From Nocardia sp. NBC_00403 (lineage in GTDB: Bacteria > Actinomycetota > Actinomycetes > Mycobacteriales > Mycobacteriaceae): a DNA stretch of 64,000 nt. The stretch is from assembly GCF_036046055.1 (NCBI RefSeq), contig NZ_CP107939.1, forward strand, positions 3,286,001 through 3,350,000, written 5' to 3'. A model generated the notes under the pieces. The model was not told the origin of the DNA. It searched no databases and saw only the letters and a list, made by a program, of their open reading frames with translations. Of this stretch, positions 54,696-63,004 are shown piece after piece. Each line of letters begins with the position of its first letter. Position 1 is the stretch's first letter. The position numbers and the translations under genes were made by a program.

Positions 54696-54891
54696 GGAAG
54701 CTGTCGGCAAACCAAAGTTGACGGTCTTCGGCGTCAACCGAGCAATGGTTCGGCGATGGTTGTCGGCGCACACGTTGGAGATCCGGCGCTCGAAACTGCT
54801 CTACCCCGGCAAACCAGGATCCGGCCTGGTCGAGCTGGTGGCCAGATCCCGGTACCGCACGGCCGACAACCTACACCGTTACCTCATACCA

Positions 54892-55257
54892 TCACTGATG
54901 GTCTTGCGCGGTATCGCCAGTCTGCTCGGACCCGTCCTCGCCGGTCGCCGATAATCCAAAGAGGTTGCTGACGTTTTTCGTTTGGCCCGCTGATACCTTC
55001 GCGATGTACCGATACCAGTAGCGTTGGCCGGCTGAACCGAACTCGAGCAGCTTCACGTAGCCGCTGATGGCCTTCATGTACAGGTCGTACCCGGCCGGCA
55101 CGTCTGCCGAGTCGCGGGGAGTCAGCACGAACAGTTCATAATGCCGACTATCCCATTTTATGATGACCTGAACGGGTAGGGGGTAATCGTTGTACAGCCT
55201 GCCATAAGCGGTAACGTCTTGCTGGGGGTGGCCCGTCCCCAATGAATGAGACCGCTT
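54892..55257 (-). pseudogene. C-terminal part of a gene cut by the IS3 element
   Basis: Coming out of the IS left end on the minus strand, the frame reads a protein-like sequence with QVIIKWDSRHYELFVLTP, YDLYMKAISGYVKLLEF and YWYRYIAKVSAG, ending at a stop at 54892. There is no start codon or ribosome site of its own; the frame continues only as antisense to the transposase. I do not recognise the family. The N-terminal part may be the short frame with a strong ribosome site on the far side of the IS (56482-56586). The reading is plausible, not proven. Confidence 0.5.
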
Positions 55258-55300
55258 GATATTAGAGTCCTGTTGGCCCTGGTGAGGGCTGGAAGGGACG

Positions 55301-55591
55301 ATGAGTGACATGGCTGGTCGGAAGCGGCATTCCGCAGAGGACATCGTGCGCAAGCTGCGCCGCGCCGATGAGTTGGCCGCGGAAGGCAAGACCGGCGAAC
55401 AGATCGCGGCCGAGTTGGGAGTGTCGGCGGCGACGCTGTACAACTGGCGCCGCCAGTTCGGTGGCATGGACACCGACGCCGCCAAGGAGCTCAAGGAGTT
55501 GCGGGAGCAGAACACGCGGTTGAAGCGGCTGCTGGCCGATGCGGAGTTGGAGAAGGACGCGTTGCGGGAGATTGCGAAGGGAAAATTCTAG
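55301..55591 (+). CDS. IS3-family transposase OrfA
   Basis: A 96-residue DNA-binding part of the transposase. The HTH reads AGRKRHSAEDIVRKLRRADE, then GEQIAAELGVSAATLYNWRR, followed by a leucine-zipper-like region rich in Leu, Glu and Lys used for multimerisation. The first ATG (55301) is used; a second Met lies three codons on. It ends at a TAG just after the slippery heptamer and is likely fused to OrfB by -1 frameshifting. Confidence 0.93.
   Translation: MSDMAGRKRHSAEDIVRKLRRADELAAEGKTGEQIAAELGVSAATLYNWRRQFGGMDTDAAKELKELREQNTRLKRLLADAELEKDALREIAKGKF
55579..55585 (+). other. -1 ribosomal frameshift heptamer GGGAAAA
   Basis: The heptamer sits exactly in the X-XXY-YYZ register of orfA (G GGA AAA), two codons before its TAG stop. 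Slipping back one base opens a frame that runs without stop through ILGPAAKRRAVDML into OrfB, giving the OrfAB transposase. Confidence 0.8.
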
Positions 55592-55614
55592 GCCCGGCTG
55601 CCAAGCGTCGCGCC

Positions 55615-56454
55615 GTGGACATGCTCAGAGAAGTTCAGAGCCTGTCGGAACGGTTCGCGTGCAAGGTTGTTGGGCTCGCCCGAGCCACCTACCGGCGTAT
55701 CCCGGTCGCGGCGACCCCGGCCGATCCGGACGCCGATCTGCGGGCCTGGCTGCGCGCCTATGCCACGAAACATCCCGGCCATGGGTTTCGCCGTGCCTGG
55801 GCCGCGCTGCGCCACGACGACGGCCGGGAGGTGAACAAGAAGAAGGTGCACCGGTTGTGGAAAGACGAGGGGCTGCAGGTGCGGGCGCACTCACCACGCA
55901 AGCGGGCCGGCGCCTCCTCGGCGCCCAGGATCGACGCCGACGCACCAAAAGTGGTGTGGGCGTTGGATTTCCAGTTCGATTCGACCGTCGACGGCAAGGC
56001 GGTAAAGATCGCGTCGATGATCGACGAGCACACCCGCGAGTCGGTGCTGCACCTCGTGGAACGCTCGATCACCGCCGAGAAGCTCGTGACCGAGCTGGAG
56101 AAGGTGTTCACCGCCCGAGGCGGCCCACCGCTGGTGCTGCGCATGGACAACGGGCCGGAGATGATTTCGGCAGCGCTGCAACAGTTCTGCGCCGACCGGG
56201 TGGGTATCTCCTATATCCCGCCCGGGACGCCGTGGAACAACGGCTACATCGAGTCGTTCAACCGACGGCTGCGCGCCGAGTGCCTCAACCGCAACCACTG
56301 GACGAGCCTGCTCGAGGCCCGGGTGGTCATCGGCGACTTCAAGACCGAGCACAACCTGCGGCACCGTCACTCGGCGCTGGGCTATCTCACCCCGGCCGAG
56401 TACGCTGCCCGCTGCAGCCACACCCACCACCCCGTGGCCTGCGACATCAACTGA
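55615..56454 (+). CDS. IS3-family transposase OrfB (integrase core)
   Basis: A 279-residue catalytic part with an rve-type DDE domain: first Asp in WALDFQFD (about 121), second in RMDNGPEM (about 181), Glu in NGYIESFNRRLRAE (about 217). The C-terminal NLRHRHSALGYLTPAEYA is typical of IS3 OrfB. GTG 55615 is a nominal start; the true N-terminus probably comes from OrfA by frameshift, since the frame is open upstream to the slippery site. It appears functional. Confidence 0.93.
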   Translation: MDMLREVQSLSERFACKVVGLARATYRRIPVAATPADPDADLRAWLRAYATKHPGHGFRRAWAALRHDDGREVNKKKVHRLWKDEGLQVRAHSPRKRAGASSAPRIDADAPKVVWALDFQFDSTVDGKAVKIASMIDEHTRESVLHLVERSITAEKLVTELEKVFTARGGPPLVLRMDNGPEMISAALQQFCADRVGISYIPPGTPWNNGYIESFNRRLRAECLNRNHWTSLLEARVVIGDFKTEHNLRHRHSALGYLTPAEYAARCSHTHHPVACDIN

Positions 56455-56481
56455 ACCTGGATCGAATACCACCCGGCTCTA

Positions 56482-56586
56482 CTACCGGGCGGACTCGATA
56501 TCGGGGACTCGCCAGGGGGACTCCGTCGAGACCGCCTCCGAATCCGGCACGACCAGTTCCTTGTCTTCAATGTCGACTTCAGTCAC
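56482..56586 (-). CDS. Small acidic ORF with strong ribosome site, probably the N-terminal stub of the IS-interrupted gene
   Basis: GTG at 56586 has AAAAGGAG 5 bases upstream, one of the best ribosome sites in the window. The frame gives 34 residues, ten of them Asp or Glu, and closes with two TAG codons inside the IS right end. The sequence starts TEVDIEDKELVVPD and has no Cys. The simplest reading is the start of the gene whose remainder lies at 54892-55257. A free-standing peptide cannot be excluded. Confidence 0.45.
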   Translation of the reverse strand: MTEVDIEDKELVVPDSEAVSTESPWRVPDIESAR

Positions 56587-57009
56587 GTGCGCTCCTTTTC
56601 GGTTGTGCTCTCGGACAAGGCATCAGTAGCGCGAGCCCGACCGGATAACGCTGCAGCCCGCGTCGGTTGGTTGTGAAGACCCGGTCAAACACAGTATGAG
56701 CAGGGTTCCGCACCACCGCAGTCGTTTTCGGTCAACGGGAAGCAGGTCGTGGCGCACTTGGTTCGACGGCAGTTCGGCTCCCAGACGTACTGAACCGTCG
56801 TTCGAGCGGTACTCCACCCCTGTATTGCTCGAACATCCGAAGGGCGGTAGCTGACACAGCCCCGCCCGCGAAGTTGGACAGCGACGCGGGCGGGGCTGTT
56901 TCTGGGAGTTGACTGCCCGGCCTGACCTCCCGGACGCGCTCGATCGGGTCCGCACCTGCAACGACCAGCCTCCGATCGGGGGAACTCTGGCATTACAACG
57001 TCCGGAAAT
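56587..57009. other. Gap with orphan terminator, no recognisable gene
   Basis: Open frames here are short and unlike proteins. The stretch holds the presumed promoter of the minus-strand interrupted gene and a strong hairpin (listed separately), then leads into repeat copy 2. It reads as remnant DNA. Confidence 0.5.
56856..56899. terminator. Strong orphan hairpin
   Basis: A perfect 15-bp GC-rich stem (ACAGCCCCGCCCGCG, 56856-56870, with 56885-56899) and a 14-base loop are followed by TTCT. No gene ends nearby on either strand, which suggests that the gene it served has been lost. Confidence 0.75.
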
Positions 57010-57094
57010 CGGCATTTGCGCGCGCTGGGAAGCCATGTCGACCAACAGATCTGGACGATCGACCAACGCGCGCCCAGCGGCATTATCGTGCGTT
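57010..57094 (+). repeat. 85-bp structured repeat, copy 2
   Basis: 76 of 85 bases match copy 1 at 54611-54695, same orientation. The hairpin arms 57019-57028 and 57063-57072 pair in 9 of 10 positions, with the mismatch in a different place from copy 1. It lies upstream of the SUKH gene. Confidence 0.8.
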
Positions 57095-57390
57095 CACTCG
57101 GGGCTGACCGGGTGGCGTCGACTGCCGATGCTCGAGCGGCAGCGACCGGGCTGTGGCGCTAGACCCGCTTCTGTCGTTCGAGATCCCGGGAGCCACATCG
57201 GGCCAAGTCTTCGCGACGGCGGGCCAGCCCCCAGCGGCTTGCCTGTGGAACTGGAAGGCCATCAAGCACAAGCCGGTTCCGTCGCATTCGTGTCGACGGA
57301 TATGTCGTAGCGGTGCCATAGCATTCGCCGAGAATCTGACGGATGCAGTTCGCCGAACGAAATGCACAGGTTGAAGGGCAATGGCACAAC

Positions 57391-58026
57391 ATGAGCAAGG
57401 ACGACCGCGACTCTGATGAGAACTGGAGCGTGAGTGAGGATCCGCCCGCTGCTGTAGCGAGTCTCACCAGAATGCTGTCATGCATCGGGCCGACGTGTGG
57501 GGACTCTATCGACTGGGGTTCGGCGGAGCGGATCTACGGAACCTCCTTCCCGGCCGACTATCGAGCCTTCGTCGCAGCCTTCGGCAGCGGCACGATCGAG
57601 GAGATGGTCATGGTCTTCACCCCCGCCGTCTCTTCGGCCGAGTCGCACACGCTCGAGGTCTCGAGGCTCTCGGAGAGCGCGCTCGCCGACGATGTAGTAA
57701 ACCACTGGGCACTGGCCGACCAAGGCCGGTATCGGCTGGAGGACCTGCTCATCTGGGGCTCAACAGCCGCAGCCGACACTTTGTGCTGGATCACCACAGA
57801 TCCGAACCCGGACCTATGGCCGATCGCGGTCTACACACGCTTTGATCTCGAGTGGACGGTATACCCGTGTGGTATGGCCGAGTTCCTGCTCAAGCTCCTC
57901 CGCGACCAGTGGCACCCATGGCCGATCAGCGACACCTCGCTCCGGCACGACACGCACCCGCGCTTCCTGCACGACAAGGACGAGGCAGCCGCATACGAGG
58001 CGGGCCGCGACCCCTGGGAGCACTGA
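57391..58026 (+). CDS. SMI1/KNR4 (SUKH) family protein
   Basis: A 211-residue protein with the SUKH core: IDWGSAERIYGTSFPADYRAF, then FGSGTIEEMVMVF, LLIWGSTAAADTLCW and a C-terminal MAEFLLKLLRDQW. SUKH proteins are widespread immunity proteins against polymorphic toxins. No toxin gene is adjacent, so this is an orphan. The start is uncertain: ATG at 57391 with a distant GAAGGG, or ATG at 57343 with no ribosome site. It converges on the PfkB kinase gene. Confidence 0.82.
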   Translation: MSKDDRDSDENWSVSEDPPAAVASLTRMLSCIGPTCGDSIDWGSAERIYGTSFPADYRAFVAAFGSGTIEEMVMVFTPAVSSAESHTLEVSRLSESALADDVVNHWALADQGRYRLEDLLIWGSTAAADTLCWITTDPNPDLWPIAVYTRFDLEWTVYPCGMAEFLLKLLRDQWHPWPISDTSLRHDTHPRFLHDKDEAAAYEAGRDPWEH

Positions 58027-58094
58027 TCCGACCGACCTGCTCGATCACTTTCGGAGAACCTCGGCTAATGGCGGCTCAGAACCCGATCGCACAT

Positions 58095-58111
58095 CGGCAT
58101 TTCAGTGCGTT
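58095..58111 (+). repeat. Partial copy of the repeat edge
   Basis: CGGCATTTCAGTGCGTT resembles both edges of the 85-bp repeat. It overlaps the stop codon of the PfkB gene. Confidence 0.35.
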
Positions 58112-59088
58112 GCGGGAGGCTGAACCGGTGGACAGCGTTGTTCGCGGGCCGCAGCCGCGCGACTCGATATTGTGGTTCGCGCGAGCCACCGCTCGAGGTC
58201 GGCGGTCCCCGGAGCCGTGCTGGACCCCGGGCCGGTGGTGGCTGCCGTTCCGCACGCCACGGCGGCGGCGAGGCATTTCGCCGGCGGCCAGCCGACGAGC
58301 AGGCCATGAACGAAACCGATGTTGAAGCAGTCACCGGCTCCGGTGGTATCCAGAGCCGAAATCTGTGGTGCGGCAACGTCGTAACGTTCGCCGTCGTGTG
58401 TTGCGGTGGCTCCGGCGCTGCCGAGTTTGATCACCACGGTCGGCACAAGTTCGTTCAGCCGCGATATCGCATCATCTATGGTCGGCGCCCTGGTCAGCCG
58501 CAGTGCTTCCTCGGCGTTGGGCGCGAAGATATCGGTGGAAGCCAGCGCGGCTCGCACTCCGGGGGTGTCGACATCGACGGCGACGTCTTGGCAGTCCATC
58601 ACTACGGTGATGCCGAGGTGGCGGGCGAGCTTCAGTGCGTGCACGGTGTCGGCGTCGTAGCGTAGTTGCGGCACGATCAGGACACGCGGTCGGTATTGCC
58701 GCAGCAGCGACGAGAGCGGTTGCGGGGAGCTCGGGTCCTGGAAACTGACCATCGCACGGTCCTCGGGCGTCGACAGGGCGACGGTCAGGCTGCGCAGCGG
58801 CGTCGGCTGATGTCGATAGGCGCTCTCGTCCAATCCTTCTGCGCGTGCCGCCTGGAGGACATGGGTGCTGAAGGGGTCGGTGCCGAAGTCGGTCGCCCAC
58901 ACAACATCGTGCCCGAGCCGATGCGCGGCCATGGCCAGGGTGTAGGCGCCACCGGGCATCATTGTGAACCCATCAGCGAAGACCTCTCGGCCAGGTCGGA
59001 CGGGCTCGGGTAGCCCGTGGAAGATGAGATCCACAAAATAGGCGCCCACCACGAGAATTTCCCGCCCACCCGGCTCGTCTGTGCCCAT
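58102..59088 (-). CDS. PfkB-family carbohydrate kinase
   Basis: A 328-residue ribokinase-fold kinase that phosphorylates a sugar or nucleoside with ATP. The N-terminal substrate part has FTMMPGGAYTLAMAAHRLG; the C-terminal PfkB signature 2 DTTGAGDCFNIGFVHGLL holds the catalytic base Asp253 and the anion hole. Substrate residues do not identify the sugar. The ATG at 59088 is the first start, with a weak ribosome site. It is divergent from the HAD-GT20 fusion gene by 101 bp, so the two are probably co-regulated and may act in one sugar-conjugate pathway. The stop codon lies in a fragment of the repeat family. Confidence 0.9.
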   Translation of the reverse strand: MGTDEPGGREILVVGAYFVDLIFHGLPEPVRPGREVFADGFTMMPGGAYTLAMAAHRLGHDVVWATDFGTDPFSTHVLQAARAEGLDESAYRHQPTPLRSLTVALSTPEDRAMVSFQDPSSPQPLSSLLRQYRPRVLIVPQLRYDADTVHALKLARHLGITVVMDCQDVAVDVDTPGVRAALASTDIFAPNAEEALRLTRAPTIDDAISRLNELVPTVVIKLGSAGATATHDGERYDVAAPQISALDTTGAGDCFNIGFVHGLLVGWPPAKCLAAAVACGTAATTGPGSSTAPGTADLERWLARTTISSRAAAAREQRCPPVQPPATH

Positions 59089-59189
59089 CCGATGAGCGTA
59101 CCGGGGGTGCGGTGCCGGATGCGGGTGTCGGTCGAGATGGTCACGGCGGCAGGGGGATTCATGCTGCGGGTGTTAGCTTTGGATTGGTG

Positions 59190-61280
59190 ATGAGGATTCT
59201 GGTCACCGACTTGGACGGTACGTTGCTGGGCGGGGAGATCGCCGACCGGCGTCGGCTGTGTGCGATGTTGGCCCGCCATCCCGAGGTGACGGTGGTTTTC
59301 GCCACCGGCCGCGGCGTGGCGTCGGTCACCGAGGTGCTGTGTGACCCGCTGGTGCCGAGGCCACGCTGGATCATCGCCGATGTCGGTGCCACCGTGGTCG
59401 ACGGCACCGACCTACAACCGGTCGGGGATATTCAGGCCCACCTTCGTACCGGATGGCCTGGGACACAACAAGTTCGGCATGCGTTGAGCCGCTTCGGGCA
59501 ACTGACGTACCAGCGGGTGGCGCAGGACGGGCGCTGCTCGTATCACCTGGCATCGGGCCAGCTGACCGACGAACTCACCGCCGCTGTCCACGCGCTCGGA
59601 TGCCGGTGGCTGTACTCGGCGGACCGCTACTTCGACGTCGTGCCGCCGAACGCATCAAAGGGCAACGCCGTGGCAGCGTTGGCCGAAAAGTTCGGTTGGC
59701 CAATGGATTCCATCCTGGTGGCCGGTGATTCGCTCAACGATGCATCGCTGTTCGAACTGGGCACACACGGCGTGATCGTCGGCGCCGCCGAGCCCGCCCT
59801 ATACCGGGCGGTTCCCCTCGACGCGCGTATCCATCGCCCCGAGCGTCCGGGCGCGGGCGGGATTCTCACAGCACTACACGCGCTGGGGTGGGTCGCACCG
59901 GACAACTGCACCGAGGACCGGCACTGCCTGATAGTCGGCTATCACCGACCACCGGTCTCCCGGGGTGAGCGACGATCACCGTCCAGCCCCAACGGGATTC
60001 TACCCAGCCTGACCGCCCTGTTCGCTCAGGGGTTGCCGGGCATCTGGGTCGCCGCTCAGGTCGGCGAGGACGGTGTCGACGCACGCGAGCACGACGCCCC
60101 GATGTCACTGCTGCCGGTGACCCCCGACGAATGGAGTGGCTACTTCCATCGCGCATGCAAGGACACACTGTGGCCGATCCTCATGTCCGAGCCGCACCGC
60201 ATGCGCTTCGATACCGCGGCCTGGGCCCACTATCGTGTAGTCAACCAGCGATACGCCGAGCGTATCGGCGAGCGAGCAGCACACGGCGCGACCGTCTGGC
60301 TACACGACTACAACCTGTGGCTCGTCCCCGGCATGCTTCGCCAGGTCCGACCCGATCTGTGCATCGGACTGTTCCACCACACTCCGTTTCCGCCGCCGGA
60401 GGTGTTCGCCGCCCTGCCCACGGCAGACGAAATCCTTTCCTCGCTCATACAGTTGGACTGGGCTGGATTTCACACCAATGCCTTCGCCGACAACTTTCGA
60501 CAAACCCTGGTTGGCCGGCCCACGCTGCCTGCCGTGGGTGTCCATCCGCTGGGTATCGATCGTCCAGCCATCGAAACACTCGCCCGCAGCCGTGCCCCGC
60601 GCATACAGCCCAGCCGTCACGCGTTGGTGCTCTCCGTCGAACGTCTCGATTACACCAAAGCCCCCGTACACAAGGTCGACGCCATAGCGGCGTTGCTGGA
60701 GCACCGCCCGGACCTGCACGGCCGATTGGTGTTCCGGCTCGTCTGCCCACCACCGGAACCAGGCATCTCCGCCTACGACACCACTCGCCGCGCGCTCGAG
60801 CGACGCATCACCGAGATCAACGACGCCTGGCGTGTCCGCACTTGGCAACCGATCGACTACATCCCGCACAACCTGCCGCTCGCCGAGGTGATGGACCACT
60901 ACCTGGCCGCAGACGTGTTCTGGGTGACATCCCTGCAGGACGGCATGAACCTGACCGCAAAGGAATTCGTCGCCGCCCAGTCGGCGGTGATCGGACCCGG
61001 CTCCCGGCCCGGCGTGCTAGTGCTGTCCCGCTACGCCGGTGCCGCAACAGAACTCGGCGACGCCGCCCTACTCACCGACCCGCATTCCCCCGAAGACCTC
61101 ACCGCCACACTTGCCCGCGCACTGTCCCTCGACCGCACCGAGCGCCGCACTCGCGCGAAACGTCTGGCCCACCTCTTGGGCCACGACCGCCCCATCGACT
61201 GGGCAACCCGCATCATCGACGCCATCCGCGGCCGCACCCCCGACCCGGCCGCAGTGCCGATCACATACCAGCCGTCCTGA
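59190..61280 (+). CDS. HAD phosphatase-GT20 glycosyltransferase fusion (glucosylglycerol-phosphate or trehalose-phosphate synthase-like)
   Basis: A 696-residue two-domain enzyme. Residues 1-240 are a HAD type IIB phosphatase: nucleophile DLDGT (7-11), FATGRG, and GDSLND (about 179) for Mg2+. Residues about 250-670 are a GT20 transferase: WLHDYNLWLVPGML, FHHTPFPPPEVF, SVERLDYTKAPVHK (about 482) and DGMNLTAKEFVAAQS. The fusion would make a sugar phosphate conjugate and dephosphorylate it. The order HAD then GT20 and the LDYTKxPxxK loop recall glucosylglycerol-phosphate synthase/phosphatase rather than OtsA, which usually reads DYxKG; the acceptor is not determined. ATG 59190 is chosen since the HAD domain starts at once; GTG 59187 is adjacent. 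It is divergent from a PfkB kinase. Confidence 0.88.
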   Translation: MRILVTDLDGTLLGGEIADRRRLCAMLARHPEVTVVFATGRGVASVTEVLCDPLVPRPRWIIADVGATVVDGTDLQPVGDIQAHLRTGWPGTQQVRHALSRFGQLTYQRVAQDGRCSYHLASGQLTDELTAAVHALGCRWLYSADRYFDVVPPNASKGNAVAALAEKFGWPMDSILVAGDSLNDASLFELGTHGVIVGAAEPALYRAVPLDARIHRPERPGAGGILTALHALGWVAPDNCTEDRHCLIVGYHRPPVSRGERRSPSSPNGILPSLTALFAQGLPGIWVAAQVGEDGVDAREHDAPMSLLPVTPDEWSGYFHRACKDTLWPILMSEPHRMRFDTAAWAHYRVVNQRYAERIGERAAHGATVWLHDYNLWLVPGMLRQVRPDLCIGLFHHTPFPPPEVFAALPTADEILSSLIQLDWAGFHTNAFADNFRQTLVGRPTLPAVGVHPLGIDRPAIETLARSRAPRIQPSRHALVLSVERLDYTKAPVHKVDAIAALLEHRPDLHGRLVFRLVCPPPEPGISAYDTTRRALERRITEINDAWRVRTWQPIDYIPHNLPLAEVMDHYLAADVFWVTSLQDGMNLTAKEFVAAQSAVIGPGSRPGVLVLSRYAGAATELGDAALLTDPHSPEDLTATLARALSLDRTERRTRAKRLAHLLGHDRPIDWATRIIDAIRGRTPDPAAVPITYQPS

Positions 61281-61324
61281 TCGCGCAACTCGGCAGATTC
61301 GGACATCGCGAAACACGCGGAAAT

Positions 61325-61341
61325 CGGCATTACCGCGCGTG
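61325..61341 (+). repeat. Weak partial copy of the repeat edge
   Basis: CGGCATTACCGCGCGTG resembles the left edge of the 85-bp repeat (same AAAT flank as copy 2) in the 285-bp gap between the HAD-GT20 and Rpf genes. Confidence 0.3.
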
Positions 61342-61547
61342 CACACCGCCATTCATTCACCCGGTCGACGCAGCTTTTCGACCGACCGACGGCCGCCAAT
61401 AGATTCACGCACGACATGGGTCTGTATTTCGATGTGGACACGATATCGAGGACTGCCACTTCAGCTCACCGCACCCAGCACACACTCGAACGGGCCAAAG
61501 ATCCAGTAATCACCTTTCATGCTTGGACACCTGTATAGGTTTGCTAA

Positions 61548-61913
<366 letters not shown>

Positions 61914-62081
61914 GACAGCAGAGCTGTCCGGCGGGTAGGCCCGCGCCATGACACTGCGGCTCGGCGGGCGCATTCAGATCGCCGAGTCACGCGCTCCGCG
62001 ACTATCGCAGCACTATCAATGCGCGGGCCAGGTTCCGAGATCGAAGCGGATACCGGCACGCGGCATTGTTGTGGCGGACAG

Positions 62082-62798
62082 TCAGATCATGTCGCGGAAG
62101 GTTTCGCTGAAGTGGGACGGGGTGGCGAAGCCTGCGTCGATTGCGGATCGGGTGAGGTCGTGTCCGGCCACAGCCTTGCAGACCGTGTGGACCATGCGGT
62201 TCCACCGCTGATACCCGCGGAATGTGGTGCCATACTGCTGGGTGAATAGCCGCAGGAAATGGGTGGTGGACAGGCCCAGGTTCGCGGCTATCCGGTCGGC
62301 GCGGAAGGTTCGGGACGGGTCAGCGCGAATAGTGGCGGCGACCTGCTCGATTCGCCGGTCGGCGGGCCGTGCGGTGCCGGCGATGGCACAGGCGTAGATG
62401 TGGTCGGGGTCTACTCTCTCGGCTCGGCACAGCTCCGCCAACTCACGTTCCCGGCGATGGTTGAGTCCGAAAGATCCTGCGGCAGAGGTCATCTCGTCAA
62501 CAATTGCGGTGGCCGGTGCGCCCGCGGGCTCGACGAACAGCGCCAGGATCCATCCCTCGGTGGCGACTATGCGCTGCGTCGTGCGGGCGGGAGCGAAAGA
62601 ACTGCCGGTGCGTATCCGCCCATGCGTGCCGGTATGCAGCACAAGTGGCGCGTCCAACCCGACGCTGAGCATCGCGACCGAGGGAGAATGCGGGTCGACG
62701 CCGAGATCCGGCCCGACGTATCCGATATGACCAGGCCGCATCCACGCCACCGGTGTCCGCGCGGGGCCGCGGACCTCGGAAAGCGCATCAGTCGTCAC
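62082..62798 (-). CDS. AraC family regulator, apparently shortened at the C-terminus
   Basis: A 238-residue protein with an N-terminal cupin-like ligand part (about 1-130) and a C-terminal AraC double HTH (about 145-238): LGLSTTHFLRLFTQQYGTTF, then AIDAGFATPSHFSETFRDM. The family consensus after this is FGLSP and a further ~15-25 residues. Here the codon expected to be Gly is TGA, and the frame continues sensibly (LSATTMPRAGIRFDLG) for 20 codons to the next stops. This looks like a recent nonsense change that removes the tail but not the recognition helices; activity may survive. The GTG start has a weak ribosome site. Confidence 0.85.
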   Translation of the reverse strand: MTTDALSEVRGPARTPVAWMRPGHIGYVGPDLGVDPHSPSVAMLSVGLDAPLVLHTGTHGRIRTGSSFAPARTTQRIVATEGWILALFVEPAGAPATAIVDEMTSAAGSFGLNHRRERELAELCRAERVDPDHIYACAIAGTARPADRRIEQVAATIRADPSRTFRADRIAANLGLSTTHFLRLFTQQYGTTFRGYQRWNRMVHTVCKAVAGHDLTRSAIDAGFATPSHFSETFRDMI

Positions 62799-63004
62799 GC
62801 CTGCCAGGTTAGCGCTACGCCGCCTGCAATACAGCGGCCGACGGATGGCATCACGAAGAGCCCGGAGGGCGCATCACTCGAAGCGACCTGTATCGATTGA
62901 CCAGGAACGTTCCGTTTCGCGTAGTCGCGAGTAGTGCTGACACTACCTGCCATTGGGGCGGCAGCAGGCTGCTCGCTGCAGGTCGCTTTCCGTAGCTTGA
63001 TGCC

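Larger units (their letters stand above)
55258..56502 (+). mobile_element. IS3-family insertion sequence (about 1245 bp)
   Basis: It carries overlapping orfA and orfB with a canonical frameshift site. Imperfect terminal inverted repeats are visible: GATATTAGAGTCC at 55258-55270 and its near complement GGACTCGATATC at 56491-56502. The size suits IS3 elements. No clean target duplication was found, so the ends are approximate. Both reading frames look intact. Confidence 0.75.

Noticed and set aside
54685..54954. Plus-strand frame after repeat copy 1
   Set aside because: It has a somewhat protein-like middle but no ribosome site. Its end is antisense to the interrupted minus-strand gene, and it is not supported as a gene.
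55539..56648. 369-codon plus-strand frame across the IS
   Set aside because: It is a wrong-frame shadow of the OrfB integrase, which carries the DDE motifs in another frame.
60131..61402. 423-codon plus-strand frame
   Set aside because: It is a shifted-frame shadow of the GT20 domain, dominated by Arg, Pro and His.
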